Origin: Tenggerimyces flavus
GTDB lineage: Bacteria; Actinomycetota; Actinomycetes; Propionibacteriales; Actinopolymorphaceae
Assembly: GCF_016907715.1 (NCBI RefSeq)
Contig: NZ_JAFBCM010000001.1
Span: forward strand, 930,001-994,000
Reading direction: 5' to 3'
DNA length: 64,000 bases
Part shown: piece after piece, positions 41,141 through 50,050 of the stretch
How positions within the stretch are numbered: position 1 is the first letter of the stretch
Layout of the letters: each line of letters starts with the position of its first letter
The notes under the pieces: generated by a model
The model's input: the letters and a program-made list of their open reading frames with translations, nothing else
Told to the model about the DNA's origin: nothing
Database searches by the model: none
Program-made: the position numbers and the translations under genes

Positions 41141-42331
41141 GTGCGGGGCCGGTCCCTGGCCGTGGCGTACGTCGCCACGGCCACTGTGTTCAGCGCACAG
41201 CTCGTTCTCGCTCCTGTCCTTCCGTCGCTGACTCGTACGCTCCTGCTGACCGAGTTCCAGGCGGGCTTGTTCGTCACGGTCTCGTCGGCGGCCCTGATGG
41301 TCGTCAGCCCGCTGTGGGGACGGGTCGTCACTCGCTTTGGCGCTCGGCGGGTGGCAACGCTGTCGATGGTCGGCATCGCGGTCTGCCAGCTCGCTTTCGC
41401 TGGTCTCGCGCAGGTGGCGCTCGCTGACGGACGGTCCGCCGCGACGTTCCCGCTGTTGCTAGCCTGCCGCGCGCTCGGCCAGGGCGTGGCGGCCGCGGCG
41501 ACGTCGGTCGCGGTGATCTCGTACCTCTCCCAGAACACCGCCGCGGGCGCCGAACGGGTCCGCGCGCTGGGCATGTTCGGCGCCGCGCTCGGGCTGGGCA
41601 CGGTCCTCGGGCCGGCGCTCGGCAGCTTCCTCGCTTCGCAGAGCCTGCTGTGGGCGTTGTACGTTCCGGCTCTTCCGGTCGCGGTGGTCGCTGTGGTGGT
41701 CTGGCGGTGGCTGGGCGACGGCCACGGTGTCGCTTCCGCGGGCGAGCGGGGTGCGTTGCGGGCGGTGCAGGTGTGGCCGTACCTCGCGCTCGGCGTCGTG
41801 TTGTTCACAGTCCTGGCGCCGGTGCCGCTGCTGCTGGGCTTCCTGGTGCAGGACCGCTTCCACCTGTCCGCCGAGGCCGGTGCCTCCGGTGCCGGACTGG
41901 CCCTCGTCGCGTACGGCTTGGTCTCGCTGGTGGTGCAGGCGTTCGTCGTCCGCTGGCTTGCTTGGCCGCCGATGCGGCTCGTGCGCGTTGGCGTACCGAT
42001 CTCGCTGGTCGCGTTCGTCGGGATCGCCGTCGCGCCGAATCTGGCCGTCGTCGTTTTGGCGACCGGTTTGTTCGGGCTGGGGCACGGCCTCGCGATCCCC
42101 GGCTACACCGCCGCGCCGACGTTCGCGGTCGCCTCGGACCAGCAGGGCAGGCTGGCCGGCTTCCTCACCTCGGCGAACGGCGCGGGCTCGATCCTCGGGC
42201 CGCTCCTCGCGACTCCGCTCTACGGCATCTCGCCGGCCGTCCCGCTGCTCGCGAACGCCGCGCTGATGGCGTTGCTGCTCGTGTTCGTCGGTCTCTCGAG
42301 CGGCAACTGGCAACGTTCCCACACAGGCTGA
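41141..42331 (+). CDS. MFS transporter
   Basis: 396 residues, twelve predicted helices. MFS motif A is present as GRVVTRFGARRVATLS after helix 2, and QNTAAGAERVRALGMFGAALGLGTVLGPALG is the helix 5 motif C-like segment of drug-proton antiporters. Start GTG 41141, 31 bases after the FMN reductase gene on the same strand, so it may export the product or toxic substrate of the flavin monooxygenase system. Confidence 0.88.
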   Translation: MRGRSLAVAYVATATVFSAQLVLAPVLPSLTRTLLLTEFQAGLFVTVSSAALMVVSPLWGRVVTRFGARRVATLSMVGIAVCQLAFAGLAQVALADGRSAATFPLLLACRALGQGVAAAATSVAVISYLSQNTAAGAERVRALGMFGAALGLGTVLGPALGSFLASQSLLWALYVPALPVAVVAVVVWRWLGDGHGVASAGERGALRAVQVWPYLALGVVLFTVLAPVPLLLGFLVQDRFHLSAEAGASGAGLALVAYGLVSLVVQAFVVRWLAWPPMRLVRVGVPISLVAFVGIAVAPNLAVVVLATGLFGLGHGLAIPGYTAAPTFAVASDQQGRLAGFLTSANGAGSILGPLLATPLYGISPAVPLLANAALMALLLVFVGLSSGNWQRSHTG

Positions 42332-42347
42332 TGGCAGGATGGTGGGG

Positions 42348-43244
42348 ATGACATCGGTGACCGCGTGCTCGGAGCTCTCGGCCGCGTTGGGTGAGCCGCT
42401 CGCCGGGACCGCCGCGGCAGCGGTGACGTATCTGTGCATCGAGCAGTCGGGGCCGTACGGGCGAGAAGCGCTGGTGGAGAGCCACTTCGACGCTGACGTG
42501 GGTTCGGCGCTGGCTGCGCGGTCGTCCAAGGGCGGGGTGCGGATCCAGCTGATCCGGCGGCCGGGGCCGCATGCGGATCGCCACGCTCCTGGCGCGCCGC
42601 GGACGGTCCTGATCGCGCACACGCGGCCGGGGCTGACGTGGTGCGAGCGGGCGGTGATCTCGTCGCCTGCGGACCTGCTCGCCCTGGATTTCGCCGAGCT
42701 GGCCGCGGGGGTGGCGCCGCGGTTTGGCGTGCTCGACTCGTCGCCGGTGCTGCTGGTGTGCACGAACGGCCGGCGCGACGTGTGCTGCGCGGTGCGCGGG
42801 CGTCCGTTGGCGCTGGAACTGTCCGCGCTGCATCCGGACGCGGTGTGGGAGTCGACCCATACGGGCGGGCATCGGTTGGCGCCGACGGCGGTGTCGTTGC
42901 CGACGGGGTACGTGTACGGGCGGCTGGACGTGGCGTTCGCGGAGTCGGTGCTTGCGGCCACCGCCAAGGGCACGATGCTGCTGGACCGCTGCCGCGGGCG
43001 GTCGACCTGGTCGGGGCCGGGCCAGGTGGCGGAGCTGGCGGTGCGGGAGCTGCTGGGCGAACGGGACGCGGACGCCGTGGTGGTGTCTGCCGGTCCGGAC
43101 GGGGCGCTCGAGGTGTCCGTGGGCTCGCGGCGGTGGCTGGTGTCGGTCGAGCAGCGGGTGCTCGAACCCCCGCGAGCCGTGAGCTGCGGCAAGGGGGCGG
43201 TGTCCCAGCCGGCCTACGTGGCGACCTCGGTCGAGGAGCTCTGA
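42348..43244 (+). CDS. Sucrase/ferredoxin-like family protein
   Basis: 298 residues from ATG 42348; ATG 42339 in the same frame is an alternative. The thioredoxin-like ferredoxin fold is marked by CTNGRRDVCCAVRGRPLA (conserved cysteines) and THTGGHRLAPTAVSLPTGYVYG, both diagnostic of the sucrase/ferredoxin-like family. It may hold a [2Fe-2S] cluster; its biological role is not settled. Follows the MFS gene by 16 bases. Confidence 0.85.
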   Translation: MTSVTACSELSAALGEPLAGTAAAAVTYLCIEQSGPYGREALVESHFDADVGSALAARSSKGGVRIQLIRRPGPHADRHAPGAPRTVLIAHTRPGLTWCERAVISSPADLLALDFAELAAGVAPRFGVLDSSPVLLVCTNGRRDVCCAVRGRPLALELSALHPDAVWESTHTGGHRLAPTAVSLPTGYVYGRLDVAFAESVLAATAKGTMLLDRCRGRSTWSGPGQVAELAVRELLGERDADAVVVSAGPDGALEVSVGSRRWLVSVEQRVLEPPRAVSCGKGAVSQPAYVATSVEEL

Positions 43245-43281
43245 CCAGCGCAAACATCCGCCGCCACCACGCTGCCTGAGC

Positions 43282-43336
43282 TTGGGTCGGGGGCACCCTC
43301 GTCCAGACCTATGGGACCAGGGCGCCCCCGACCCAA
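43282..43336 (-). repeat. Hairpin repeat family A, copy 3 (inverted)
   Basis: Arms TTGGGTCGGGGGCACCC.. at 43282-43304 and 43314-43336 with loop AGACCTATG, which is close to the reverse complement of the CATAGGTTC loop of copies 1 and 2. It is therefore the same element in opposite orientation, 34 kb away. It sits between convergent genes, 37 bases after the sucrase/ferredoxin stop. Confidence 0.85.
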
Positions 43337-43388
43337 CCCGGCTCGGCACGCTGCGAGGCTGGCGGCACAGCCGCCGGTCGGTAGCCGG

Positions 43389-44438
43389 CTAGCTCTTGCG
43401 GGTGCGGCCTCGGCGGCTCGTCGAACCGCGTTCGACGAGCGTGGTCTCCAGCAGCGCGGTACGGGGCCGGGCGGTCTTCTCGATCCGCGACAGCAGCAGC
43501 CGGGCGGAGCGGGCTCCCAGCTCGTACGCCGGCTGCGCCACGGTCGTGATCCCCGGCTGGACCATGCTCATCCACGGCGCGTCGTCGAAGGCCGCGAAGG
43601 ACAGGTCGTCGGGGATCTTCAGCCCCAGATCGTGCGCCTGGCGCCAGACGACTTCGGCGATCATGTTGTTCGCCGCGAAGACCGCGGTGGGGCGGCGGCT
43701 GCCGGTAAGGAGCTTGCGCGTCGTCTCGGCGATCTCGTCGCGGTCGAAGCCGCACTGCACGACGGCGTCGTCGCCTACGGGGCGTCCGGCTTCGGCCAAG
43801 GCTTGTCGATAACCCTTGACCCGACCGGCACCCGTCGTCCAGGTGGCCTCGTCCACGATCAACGTGATCCGCCGGTGTCCCAGCGACGCCAGCCGCCGGG
43901 TCACGTCGCGGGCCGCGGCGACGTTGTCGATCAACACCGCGTCGCACTCGCCGCGACAGAACTGGCGGTCGATCTCGATCACCGGAACGCCCTGCCGCAT
44001 GACGAACTGGGTCGCCGCCGCCGACACCGGCGTCAGCAAGACCCCCGCCACGCGCATCGCGAGGAACGTACGGGCCGCCGCCATCTCCTCCAGGTCGCTA
44101 CCCGCGTCGTCGACCAGCACGATCGTGTAGCCCTGTTCGCGAAGCACATTGCCAGCCCCGGCGGCGACTTCGGCGTAGAACGGGTTGCGCAGGTCCGAAA
44201 CGAGCAGCCCGACCGTCGGTGTACGCCGTGCTTTCAGGCTTCGCGCGTTGGCGTCCGGAACGTAGCCAAGCTCCTCCGCCGCGGCCAGCACGCGTTCCTT
44301 GACATCGGTCGCCGCATAGCCGTTTCCGGTCAGCGCGCGGGAAGCGGTGGAACGCGACACGCCCGCCCGGGCGGCAACGTCGGACAGGGTCGACCGGCCT
44401 GGGGTCTGCTTGGTCGTACGCCGAATCGCGCGAGCCAC
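43389..44438 (-). CDS. LacI family transcriptional regulator
   Basis: 349 residues. N-terminal LacI helix-turn-helix (TLSDVAARAGVSRSTASRALTG, hinge EELGYVPDANARSLKARRTPTVGLLV) and a periplasmic-binding-like sugar-sensing domain. Start taken as GTG 44438 (VARAIRR); GTG 44441 next to AGGAGG is equally possible. Divergent from the ROK regulator gene at 44674. A palindrome AACCGGTT in the gap is a candidate binding site. The GH30/GH16 pair 1.5-4.6 kb away is a plausible target set. Confidence 0.92.
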   Translation of the reverse strand: MARAIRRTTKQTPGRSTLSDVAARAGVSRSTASRALTGNGYAATDVKERVLAAAEELGYVPDANARSLKARRTPTVGLLVSDLRNPFYAEVAAGAGNVLREQGYTIVLVDDAGSDLEEMAAARTFLAMRVAGVLLTPVSAAATQFVMRQGVPVIEIDRQFCRGECDAVLIDNVAAARDVTRRLASLGHRRITLIVDEATWTTGAGRVKGYRQALAEAGRPVGDDAVVQCGFDRDEIAETTRKLLTGSRRPTAVFAANNMIAEVVWRQAHDLGLKIPDDLSFAAFDDAPWMSMVQPGITTVAQPAYELGARSARLLLSRIEKTARPRTALLETTLVERGSTSRRGRTRKS

Positions 44439-44541
44439 CACACCTCCTCTGACCGGATCCCCCCACACCCGTCACCCAAGTGCGGAACCGGATTCTTGCA
44501 CGCCAAGAACGGACCGTCGAGCCATCACACCGTAAGCCAGC

Positions 44542-44549
44542 AACCGGTT
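44542..44549. promoter_or_regulatory. Candidate LacI-type operator AACCGGTT
   Basis: AACCGGTT with a central CG, in the context GCAACCGGTTACC, about 100 bases upstream of the LacI start and 125 upstream of the ROK start. LacI family operators are typically short palindromes with a central CG. No longer symmetry is seen, so the call is weak. Confidence 0.4.
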
Positions 44550-44673
44550 ACCACCGACATTTCGCATTCGACCTCCTCCATGTGCCACCTGCCGGAACAC
44601 TTCAGACGTCGAACGAAAGGATAGGCGGTGTTGACACACCTCTGCCCCATAATCGACACCTAGCTCGCGAGAT

Positions 44674-45891
44674 ATGACGGAGATTTCGGTGGATGCCAGG
44701 CGAACCACGGTGCGCGACATGCGCCGTGCGAACCGCGCCGTCGTGCTGACGAAGCTTTACCGCGAAGGCCCGTTGTCACGCCAGGAGCTCACCGAGGTAA
44801 CAGCTTTGAGCCAGGCCAGCGTGAGCAACATGGTCGCCGAGCTCGTCGCGGACGGCCTGGTCGAGGACGCCGGTTTGGTCGAGTCCGATGGTGGCCGCCC
44901 CCGCACGTTGTTGCGCGTGTCGCCCTCCTACGCGTACGTCGTAGGCGTGGACATCGGCGAGACGCGCGTTCAGGTTGAGCTATTCGATTTGTCGATGCGC
45001 GAGATCGCCAAAGCGGATCACGCTTTTCGCTCCGCGTCGCCCAAGCCCGCGACCGTTGTCAACCACACCTTGTCTGGCCTTTCCGAGGTGATCAAGGAGG
45101 CCGACGCCGACCCGAATCGCGTTCTGGGCATGGGAGTTGCGGTCTCCGGCGTCGTCCAGCACCCGCAGGAAGGCGTCGTCGACGCGCAGAGCTTGGGCTG
45201 GAACTCCGTTCCACTGGGCGAAATGCTGCGCGCCGGCACGTCCATTCCCGTACGCGTGGACAACGGCGCGAAGGCACTCGGCCAGGCGGAGATGTGGTTC
45301 GGCGCCGGGCGAGGCGCCCGCGACGTCGTCGTCGCGCTGATCGGCTCCGGCGTCGGCGCGGCGGTCGTCACGAGTGGCTCGGTCTACCGCGGCTCCACCA
45401 GCAGCGCCGGCGAGTGGGGGCACACGACGATCGTGCACGGCGGCCGGCGCTGCCGGTGTGGCGCGCTGGGTTGCCTGGAGGCGTACGTCGGCGCCGAGTC
45501 GATCTTGGACCGCTACCGGCAGGCGAACAGGGGCCGGCCCGTCGGCGGCGGGCGCGAGGAGCCGATGCTCGCCACGCTGATCGCCTCGGCCGGGTCGTCG
45601 CGTACGGCGGCGAAGGTGCTCGAGGAGACCCTCGACATCCTCGGCGCCGGCCTCGCCACCTTCGTCAACCTGCTCAACCCGGAACGGATCGTGCTCGGCG
45701 GCTGGGCCGGCCTCGCGCTCGGGGAGCGCTACCTGCCGGAGATCCGTACGGCGACGGGCTCGCACGCGCTCCGAGGACCGTTCGAGCACACCACCATCGA
45801 GCTCTGCGAGCTGGGCGCGGACGCCGTCGCCCTGGGAGCGGCCACCCTTCCGGTCGCCCAACTCCTCGCCGACGGCGGCGTCCCGCGCTGA
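44674..45891 (+). CDS. ROK family transcriptional repressor
   Basis: 405 residues. N-terminal winged helix (RRANRAVVLTKLYREGPLSRQELTEVTALSQASVSNMVAELVADGLV, in parts) followed by a ROK sugar-kinase-like domain (VVGVDIGETRVQVEL) with the zinc cluster RCRCGALGCLEAYVG. This is the NagC/XylR-type repressor layout. Start ATG 44674 with no strong ribosome-binding site. It probably responds to a sugar released by the glycosidases encoded downstream. Confidence 0.92.
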   Translation: MTEISVDARRTTVRDMRRANRAVVLTKLYREGPLSRQELTEVTALSQASVSNMVAELVADGLVEDAGLVESDGGRPRTLLRVSPSYAYVVGVDIGETRVQVELFDLSMREIAKADHAFRSASPKPATVVNHTLSGLSEVIKEADADPNRVLGMGVAVSGVVQHPQEGVVDAQSLGWNSVPLGEMLRAGTSIPVRVDNGAKALGQAEMWFGAGRGARDVVVALIGSGVGAAVVTSGSVYRGSTSSAGEWGHTTIVHGGRRCRCGALGCLEAYVGAESILDRYRQANRGRPVGGGREEPMLATLIASAGSSRTAAKVLEETLDILGAGLATFVNLLNPERIVLGGWAGLALGERYLPEIRTATGSHALRGPFEHTTIELCELGADAVALGAATLPVAQLLADGGVPR

Positions 45892-45908
45892 CCGCCAGAG
45901 CTAAGCCC

Positions 45909-47756
45909 TCAGGGCGCCGTCCACTTCTGGTTGGCGGCACCCGTGCAGGACCAGAGCTGCAACGGAGTGCCGTCGGCGGAGGTGTTGCCGGTCACGTCCA
46001 GGCACTTGTTCGCTGCCGGGTTGACGATGTCCCGGCCCGCCGTGACGTTCCACTGCTGAGCGCCCGAGCCGTTGCAGGTGTAGAGCTGCACCCGCGCCCC
46101 GTTCGCCGTCGACCCGGCCGCGACGTCCAGGCACTTGCCCAGCGCGCGGATCGTGCCGTCGGTGCCGACCGTCCACTGCTGCGCGCCGCTGCCGTTGCAC
46201 GTGTACAGCTGCACCGCGGTCCCGTCGGCGGGATTCGCGCCCGCCACGTCGACGCATTTGCCCGCCAGCCCGGTCACCGGCCCCGTACGTCCGCCGCCAC
46301 CGCTCTGCGTACCCGACCAGGTCCACGTCACCGAGGTCTTCGTCGGCAGGCTGTACGTGAACGACTGCCCGCCCCAGTTGACCTTCACCGACTGCGTGCC
46401 GCCGGTGTTGTTGTACGCGATCAGTGCCTTCGAGCCATCTGGGTTCTTCCAAGCCACGTTGGGCACTGAGCTGTTCGACGTCGAATCGATGCGGAGCGCG
46501 CCCGGCTTCACGAACTTCGTCAGGTGCCCCATCGTGTAGTACTCGACGGTGAGATCCACCTGTCCGTGCCGCGCGCCGCCGTTCTGAACGGTGATCAGCC
46601 CGGTGCAGATGCCGCAGCCGCCGTTGTGCGGGTTGTGGTTCTGGTCGACCGCGAGGCTCCACTTGACCCAGCTGCGGTCCCAGTTCCGCGTGTAGTCGAC
46701 CAGGTTGAGCATGTCCTCGGTCTGCTGGTTGGCGATCCACGTCCCGCCGGAGTGCTCGGTCATGTAGTGGCTGATCGCCGGGTACTGGTTGTGGATCGTG
46801 GTCTGCAGCGTCACGTCACCGCCGTACCCGTGCCACGCGATCCCGCCGAACAGCGGGTCGTTCCGCAACGCGGCGTCGGCCAACGGCACCGAGCCGAGGT
46901 CGTTGTAGTTGCCCCAGTTGTAGTCGAGCACCATCACCTTCGTGGTGATGCCGGCCGCCCGGAACGCGGGGAACAGGTTGTTCTTCGTGAACTCCAGCAG
47001 CCCGCTGCCGTTCCAGTTCATCGACGGGTAGTTCGTGCCCGGGCCGCAGCAGGTCGGCTCGTTCTGCACCGACACGTAGTCGATCTTGACGCCCTGCGCC
47101 GCGTAGCCCTGGACGTACTTCACGAAGTACTGCGCGTACATCGGCGCGTACTCCCACTTCAGCCAACCCTGGTTGATCATCGTGCCGTTGTCCTTCATCC
47201 ACCCGGGCGCGCTCCACGGCGCTCCCTTCACCTTCAGCGCCGGGTTCAGCTGCTTGGCCTGCTTGGTCAACGCGAGCACGTCGTTGTCCGGGGCGAGCGT
47301 GAAGTCGTTCAGGTCGCAGCACGTGTCGTCAAAGGAGTAGTTGAACCGCGCGAGGTCCGACGCGCCCATCGGGTTGCGTGTGAACGCGAGGCCGATGCCG
47401 TTCACCGGGTCGAACAGCTTCCGCGTGACGTCGTCCCGCGTCGCCTCGCTGACGATGCCGCTGCCGCGCAGCAGCCACGCCGTCGAGTCGGTGAACGATG
47501 CCCCGCCGCCTTCGAACGGTTGGAACGTCACGTTCTCGTTCACCGTGATCGTCTGGCTGCCACCCGGGCTGCTGGCCGCGAAGTTGACCGGCGCCTGCTG
47601 CTGCAGACCTCGTGTGACGACGCGCCCTCCGGCGTCGGAGGTGGTGGTCAGCCAGCTGTTCACCTGCTCGCCGGCCGCGTCCGCGGTGCCGGGCAGGGCG
47701 ACCGCGACCAGGGCGACGAGAACGAGCGGGATCGTTCGTTTCTTGAAGTCAAGCAC
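45909..47756 (-). CDS. Secreted GH30 glycoside hydrolase with ricin-type (CBM13) C-terminal lectin domain
   Basis: 615 residues from GTG 47756, chosen for GGGAGA 6 bases upstream. Signal peptide (LVLVALVAVALPGTADA). GH30 domain: VTFQPFEGGGASFTDSTAW, general acid/base in VSVQNEPTCCGPG (Glu about 233) and nucleophile in YMTEHSGGTW (Glu about 334). A beta-sandwich follows, then three ricin-B beta-trefoil repeats from about residue 490 (KCVDVAGANPADGTAVQLYTCNG). GH30 members cut beta-1,6-glucan, glucosylceramide or xylan; subfamily cannot be fixed by eye. The lectin domain is nearly the same as that of the divergent GH16 enzyme. Confidence 0.93.
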   Translation of the reverse strand: MLDFKKRTIPLVLVALVAVALPGTADAAGEQVNSWLTTTSDAGGRVVTRGLQQQAPVNFAASSPGGSQTITVNENVTFQPFEGGGASFTDSTAWLLRGSGIVSEATRDDVTRKLFDPVNGIGLAFTRNPMGASDLARFNYSFDDTCCDLNDFTLAPDNDVLALTKQAKQLNPALKVKGAPWSAPGWMKDNGTMINQGWLKWEYAPMYAQYFVKYVQGYAAQGVKIDYVSVQNEPTCCGPGTNYPSMNWNGSGLLEFTKNNLFPAFRAAGITTKVMVLDYNWGNYNDLGSVPLADAALRNDPLFGGIAWHGYGGDVTLQTTIHNQYPAISHYMTEHSGGTWIANQQTEDMLNLVDYTRNWDRSWVKWSLAVDQNHNPHNGGCGICTGLITVQNGGARHGQVDLTVEYYTMGHLTKFVKPGALRIDSTSNSSVPNVAWKNPDGSKALIAYNNTGGTQSVKVNWGGQSFTYSLPTKTSVTWTWSGTQSGGGGRTGPVTGLAGKCVDVAGANPADGTAVQLYTCNGSGAQQWTVGTDGTIRALGKCLDVAAGSTANGARVQLYTCNGSGAQQWNVTAGRDIVNPAANKCLDVTGNTSADGTPLQLWSCTGAANQKWTAP

Positions 47757-47884
47757 GTCGATTCTCCCTTTCTGCAAAGGGGATGCGGCTTCTATTACGC
47801 CTTATATTGACAGCTAGACGTAACTCTTCATAGCGTTCGCCTCACCGAAGGTGCACCCATCGTTCAACGGATAGAGGTGTGTCC

Positions 47885-49117
47885 ATGAGGATCTTCCGCT
47901 TGCTGCTCGCCGCAACGGTCTCCGTGGCGACCGTGTCGCTGATCGCGGCGCCCAGCCAGCCCGCGGCGGCCGCCATCGGGCAGCTCACGTTCTCCGACGA
48001 GTTCAACGGTCCCGCCGGCGCCGCGCCAGACGGGAGCAAGTGGCGCCACGACATCGGCGGCAGCGGCTGGGGCAACAACGAGCTGCAGTACTACACGAAC
48101 CGCACCGACAACGTCGCCCAGAACGGCGCCGGCCAGCTGGTGATCACCGCGCGCCGGAACAACCCGGCCAACTTCGGCTGCTGGTACGGGACCTGCGAGT
48201 ACACGTCCGGCAAGCTCACGACGTCGGCGACGTTCACCCAGACGTACGGACGCTTCGAGGCGCGCATGAAACTCCCACGTGGACAGGGAATGTGGCCCGC
48301 GTTCTGGATGCTCGGCAACAACATCGGCGACGTCGGCTGGCCGGCCAGCGGCGAGATCGACATCATGGAGAACATCGGCCGCGAGCCGACCCGCGTGCAC
48401 GGCTCGACGCACAGCCCGAACCACTCCGGCGGCAACCCGCTGACCGGCACGTACACGTTGCCGGGCGGGCAGCAGTTCCCCGACGACTTCCACACGTTCA
48501 CGGTGGACTGGGAGCCGGGCGTGTTCACCTGGTACGTCGACGGCATCCAGTACTCGCGGCACGTCCGCGCGGACGTCGGCGGCGACCCGTGGCCGTTCGA
48601 CCACCCGTTCTTCATGATGATGAACCTCGCGGTCGGCGGAAACTGGCCGGGCTCGCCGGACGGCAGCACGGTGTTCCCGCAGACGCTGCAGGTCGACTGG
48701 GTGCGCGCGTACGCGTACACGAGCAGCCCCGGTGGCCGGACGGGCCAGATCACCGGCCTCGCGAACAAGTGCGTCGACGTTGCCGCCGCGAGCTCGGCCG
48801 ACGGGACGGCCGTGCAGCTCTACACCTGCAACGGGACGAACGCGCAGCAGTGGACGGTCGGCTCCGACGGCACGATCCGCGCGCTGGGCAAGTGTCTCGA
48901 CGTCGCCGCGGCGGGTACGGCGGACGGAACGAGGGTGCAGCTCTACACCTGCAACGGCTCGGGCGCGCAACGGTGGACGATCACCGGAGCGCGGGACATC
49001 GTCAACCCCGCTTCGAACAAGTGCCTCGACGTCACCGGCAACAACTCCGCCGACAGCACGCCACTGCAGATCTGGACCTGCGGTGGCGGCGCCAACCAGA
49101 AGTGGACGGCGCCCTAG
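47885..49117 (+). CDS. Secreted GH16 beta-glucanase (laminarinase-like) with ricin-type (CBM13) domain
   Basis: 410 residues from ATG 47885 with GAGG 7 bases upstream (GTG 47879 is in frame). Signal peptide (LLLAATVSVATVSLIAAPSQPAAAA). GH16 catalytic motif G-E157-I-D159-I-M-E162 and the substrate-cleft segment MKLPRGQGMWPAFWMLGNNI fit bacterial beta-1,3-glucanases. From about residue 284 three ricin-B repeats follow, ending NQKWTAP as in the GH30 enzyme. Together the two divergent enzymes would attack beta-1,3/1,6-glucan of fungal walls or similar. Its stop is 3 bases from the convergent AraC gene. Confidence 0.94.
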   Translation: MRIFRLLLAATVSVATVSLIAAPSQPAAAAIGQLTFSDEFNGPAGAAPDGSKWRHDIGGSGWGNNELQYYTNRTDNVAQNGAGQLVITARRNNPANFGCWYGTCEYTSGKLTTSATFTQTYGRFEARMKLPRGQGMWPAFWMLGNNIGDVGWPASGEIDIMENIGREPTRVHGSTHSPNHSGGNPLTGTYTLPGGQQFPDDFHTFTVDWEPGVFTWYVDGIQYSRHVRADVGGDPWPFDHPFFMMMNLAVGGNWPGSPDGSTVFPQTLQVDWVRAYAYTSSPGGRTGQITGLANKCVDVAAASSADGTAVQLYTCNGTNAQQWTVGSDGTIRALGKCLDVAAAGTADGTRVQLYTCNGSGAQRWTITGARDIVNPASNKCLDVTGNNSADSTPLQIWTCGGGANQKWTAP

Positions 49118-49120
49118 ATC

Positions 49121-50050
49121 TCAGACGAACGTCGTGCCGTTGCGGGCCCGGAAGGCCGCCGGGGCGAGGCCGAAGCGCCGGCGGAAGGCGGTGGTGAAGT
49201 GGCGAACGTCGGGGTAGCCGCAGCTGTGCGCGACCTCCTTGATCGCCACCTCGCCGGGCTCGACCAGCAGCTGGGCCGCGACCTCGAGCCGGTAGCTCGC
49301 GAGGTAGGCGTGGATGGTCGTGCCCAGCACCGACCGGAAGAGCCGGTTGGCATGCCGTTCGGACAGGTGCACCTGCGCGACGACGTCCCGGACGTGGACC
49401 GGCCGGTCGTAGTTGTCCTCGAGGTACTGCGCCATCGTCCGCGCGACCTGCTCGTCGCGCCCGCCGGGATCCACGGCCGGTGGGAGCGGCGTCGCGCCGA
49501 CGATGGCCCGGGCGGTGTCGATGACCAGCGTCGACGACAGCGAGCGGACCGCCTCCTCGAACGCGGGGAGCGGCGAGGCAGCCTCGCGGGTGAGCAGCTC
49601 GAGCAGCGCCGGCACCGAGCCGGTGGCGTCGGTCACCGCCGCCGACCCGGACGAGGCGAACGCGTGCAGCAGCTCGTCCGCGGCGGTGTCGCGTACCGAC
49701 AACGGCTGCGCGGCCCGGCGGCGCGGCGGCTGCAACACCAACGTGTACGACCAGAAGTGGATGCCGAGCGGATCGGCGTCGTCCGCGACGATCTCGTGCA
49801 CGTCGCCCGGCCGCGCGACGAACAGGTCGCCCGCTCGTACCGGATGCGACACGTCACCGACTCGATAGACCCCGCGACCCGTGTAGGCGTAGCAGATCTC
49901 GAAGAACGAGTGCGCGTGCCAGAAGTTCCGCCACGGCTGTGGCTCGAAGAAGCCCCAGTTCAGGAACTCCGCACGATGGCCGGCCACGTCGACCCCGATC
50001 CGCGCCGCGGACAGGTCGACGAACGGCCGGCCGTCGTACGAAAGCGTCAC
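49121..50050 (-). CDS. AraC family transcriptional regulator
   Basis: 309 residues from GTG 50050. N-terminal cupin sensor (HAHSFFEICYAYTGRGVYRVG, AGDLFVARPGDVHEI) and C-terminal AraC DNA-binding domain with two helix-turn-helix units (VHVRDVVAQVHLSERHANRLF and VAIKEVAHSCGYPDVRHFTTAFRRRFG, in part). Its start overlaps the stop of the phytanoyl-CoA dioxygenase gene by 4 bp (GTGA). Such cupin-AraC regulators usually control sugar use; here the coupling to the dioxygenase is direct. Confidence 0.92.
   Translation of the reverse strand: MTLSYDGRPFVDLSAARIGVDVAGHRAEFLNWGFFEPQPWRNFWHAHSFFEICYAYTGRGVYRVGDVSHPVRAGDLFVARPGDVHEIVADDADPLGIHFWSYTLVLQPPRRRAAQPLSVRDTAADELLHAFASSGSAAVTDATGSVPALLELLTREAASPLPAFEEAVRSLSSTLVIDTARAIVGATPLPPAVDPGGRDEQVARTMAQYLEDNYDRPVHVRDVVAQVHLSERHANRLFRSVLGTTIHAYLASYRLEVAAQLLVEPGEVAIKEVAHSCGYPDVRHFTTAFRRRFGLAPAAFRARNGTTFV

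Noticed and set aside
44633-44660. TTGACA...CATAAT promoter before the ROK regulator
   Set aside because: The hexamers are only about 11 bases apart, too close for a sigma-70-type promoter.
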